Shown here in pieces: positions 63,553-64,000 of a stretch of DNA of 64,000 bases. The notes beneath the pieces were generated by a model. The model had not been told where the DNA came from and did not search any database. It was given only the letters and a program-made list of their open reading frames with translations. Positions within the stretch are counted from its first letter, which is position 1. Every line of letters starts with the position of its first letter. The position numbers were made by a program, and so were the translations under genes. This stretch comes from Candidatus Poribacteria bacterium (GTDB lineage: Bacteria > Poribacteria > WGA-4E > WGA-3G): positions 186,001-250,000 of the forward strand of contig JAPPFM010000059.1 of the NCBI GenBank assembly GCA_028821605.1, read 5' to 3'.

Positions 63553-64000
63553 TTAAGCAAGCATCTTCTTGGCGAACGCTTCAACATCAACGCGTTCGTG
63601 TGTTCGCGCCGACTCATTGCACGCTTCCATGAGTATCCATGTGCCGAGGGTTGTGTCTTGCATCCAATCTCGATCCGTGCCGTTGGCAATCGCCTGCGCG
63701 AAAGCATCGAATTGGAGCCGATCGTCCTCTATAAGTCCTGCGTGTAAATCTTGGAGGTTTAAATCCTCAATCGTTTTACCGAGTCGGAAAAGTTGAAGAT
63801 GCCCTGCGTCTCGTCGGAGATCTCCGTCCTCACCGTGGAAACTCCAGCTGCCACTCCAACCGAAAGGACCGGCATGTCCCGCCCGCGTTCCTGCATAGGA
63901 GAAAGGGGCACCGTTTGCGTATTCCATAAGCGCGTTGCCCCCAGCTGTCCCCCAAGCCTCGATTTGCCCAAGCTCTGGGTCGCGACGGTTGTGAACGTGC
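63553..64000 (-). CDS. Gfo/Idh/MocA oxidoreductase (5' end outside window)
   Basis: The minus-strand frame is open to the window edge, so the start and NAD-binding domain lie beyond 64000. At least 149 codons are visible. The C-terminal text (SFHGEDGDLRRDAGHLQLF and MQDTTLGTWILMEACNESAR) is typical of the family, which oxidises or reduces sugar-like compounds. It ends 54 nt before the ggt start and may be co-transcribed. Confidence 0.75.
   Translation of the reverse strand, partial: HVHNRRDPELGQIEAWGTAGGNALMEYANGAPFSYAGTRAGHAGPFGWSGSWSFHGEDGDLRRDAGHLQLFRLGKTIEDLNLQDLHAGLIEDDRLQFDAFAQAIANGTDRDWMQDTTLGTWILMEACNESARTHERVDVEAFAKKMLA

Noticed and set aside
1-64000. CRISPR array or phage region
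   Set aside because: No regularly spaced direct repeats and no phage structural, integrase or cas genes were seen.

Overview
The window looks like a chromosomal segment of a free-living or symbiont-type Gram-negative-like bacterium. The best match I can infer is a Poribacteria-like lineage. The reasons are the C-terminal signature NYPNPFNPETWIPYRL on a secreted protein, two phytanoyl-CoA-dioxygenase-like proteins, a DUF1549/DUF1553 lipoprotein, FG-GAP/VCBS and T9SS-type C-terminal domains, several lipoproteins, and short palindromic repeats in many intergenic gaps. This assignment rests on recalled family distributions; no 16S gene or other decisive marker is present. No rRNA, tRNA, CRISPR array, phage gene or intact transposase gene was recognised.

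Layout: 1-5 kb holds a 7Fe ferredoxin, a DUF971 protein, a possible 55-codon gene, a secreted CARDB/Ig protein, a YkgJ-type Cys-cluster protein and a cold-shock protein with two Sm/Hfq-like domains. 5-15 kb holds an amidohydrolase, mtnA, an AlsS-like enzyme, a large subtilase with FG-GAP repeats and a HEAT-membrane-TPR protein. 15-19.7 kb is a forward cluster: ABC-type peptide-binding protein, 2-hydroxyacid dehydrogenase, PhyH oxygenase and an unknown protein. 20-25.6 kb has an ECF sigma factor with a long C-terminal extension, two ABC-2 permeases without an ATPase gene, and a HAD hydrolase. 25.7-29.7 kb has a second PhyH protein, an unrecognised conserved-looking protein, a VCBS-repeat protein and a GNAT acetyltransferase.

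29.8-48 kb is mostly on the minus strand and metabolic. ilvB-ilvN-ilvC sits behind a promoter and T-box riboswitch with a visible terminator. It is followed by sodA, metG-addB-like, holB, tmk, a lactonase, an enoyl-CoA hydratase/thiolase pair, a cupin, ilvD and a small lipoprotein. 48-64 kb contains membrane pyrophosphatase, folC, glyA, a retropepsin-like protease, a PQQ/SH3/TolB lipoprotein, an iron alcohol dehydrogenase, a LamG-type secreted protein, the DUF1549 lipoprotein, an NAD epimerase, gamma-glutamyltransferase and a Gfo/Idh/MocA gene that runs off the right edge.

Valine/leucine/isoleucine synthesis is nearly complete (IlvB, IlvN, IlvC, IlvD), with the first three enzymes under apparent tRNA-sensing control. 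Folate/one-carbon genes (folC, glyA) and replication genes (holB, tmk) lie nearby. Several promoters have near-consensus sigma-70 boxes with a 17-nt spacer. The most unusual items are the CSD plus twin Sm-like protein, a leader motif fixed against the start codon of six minus-strand genes, a repeat-derived peptide inserted in an SH3 domain, and TA-flanked MITEs.
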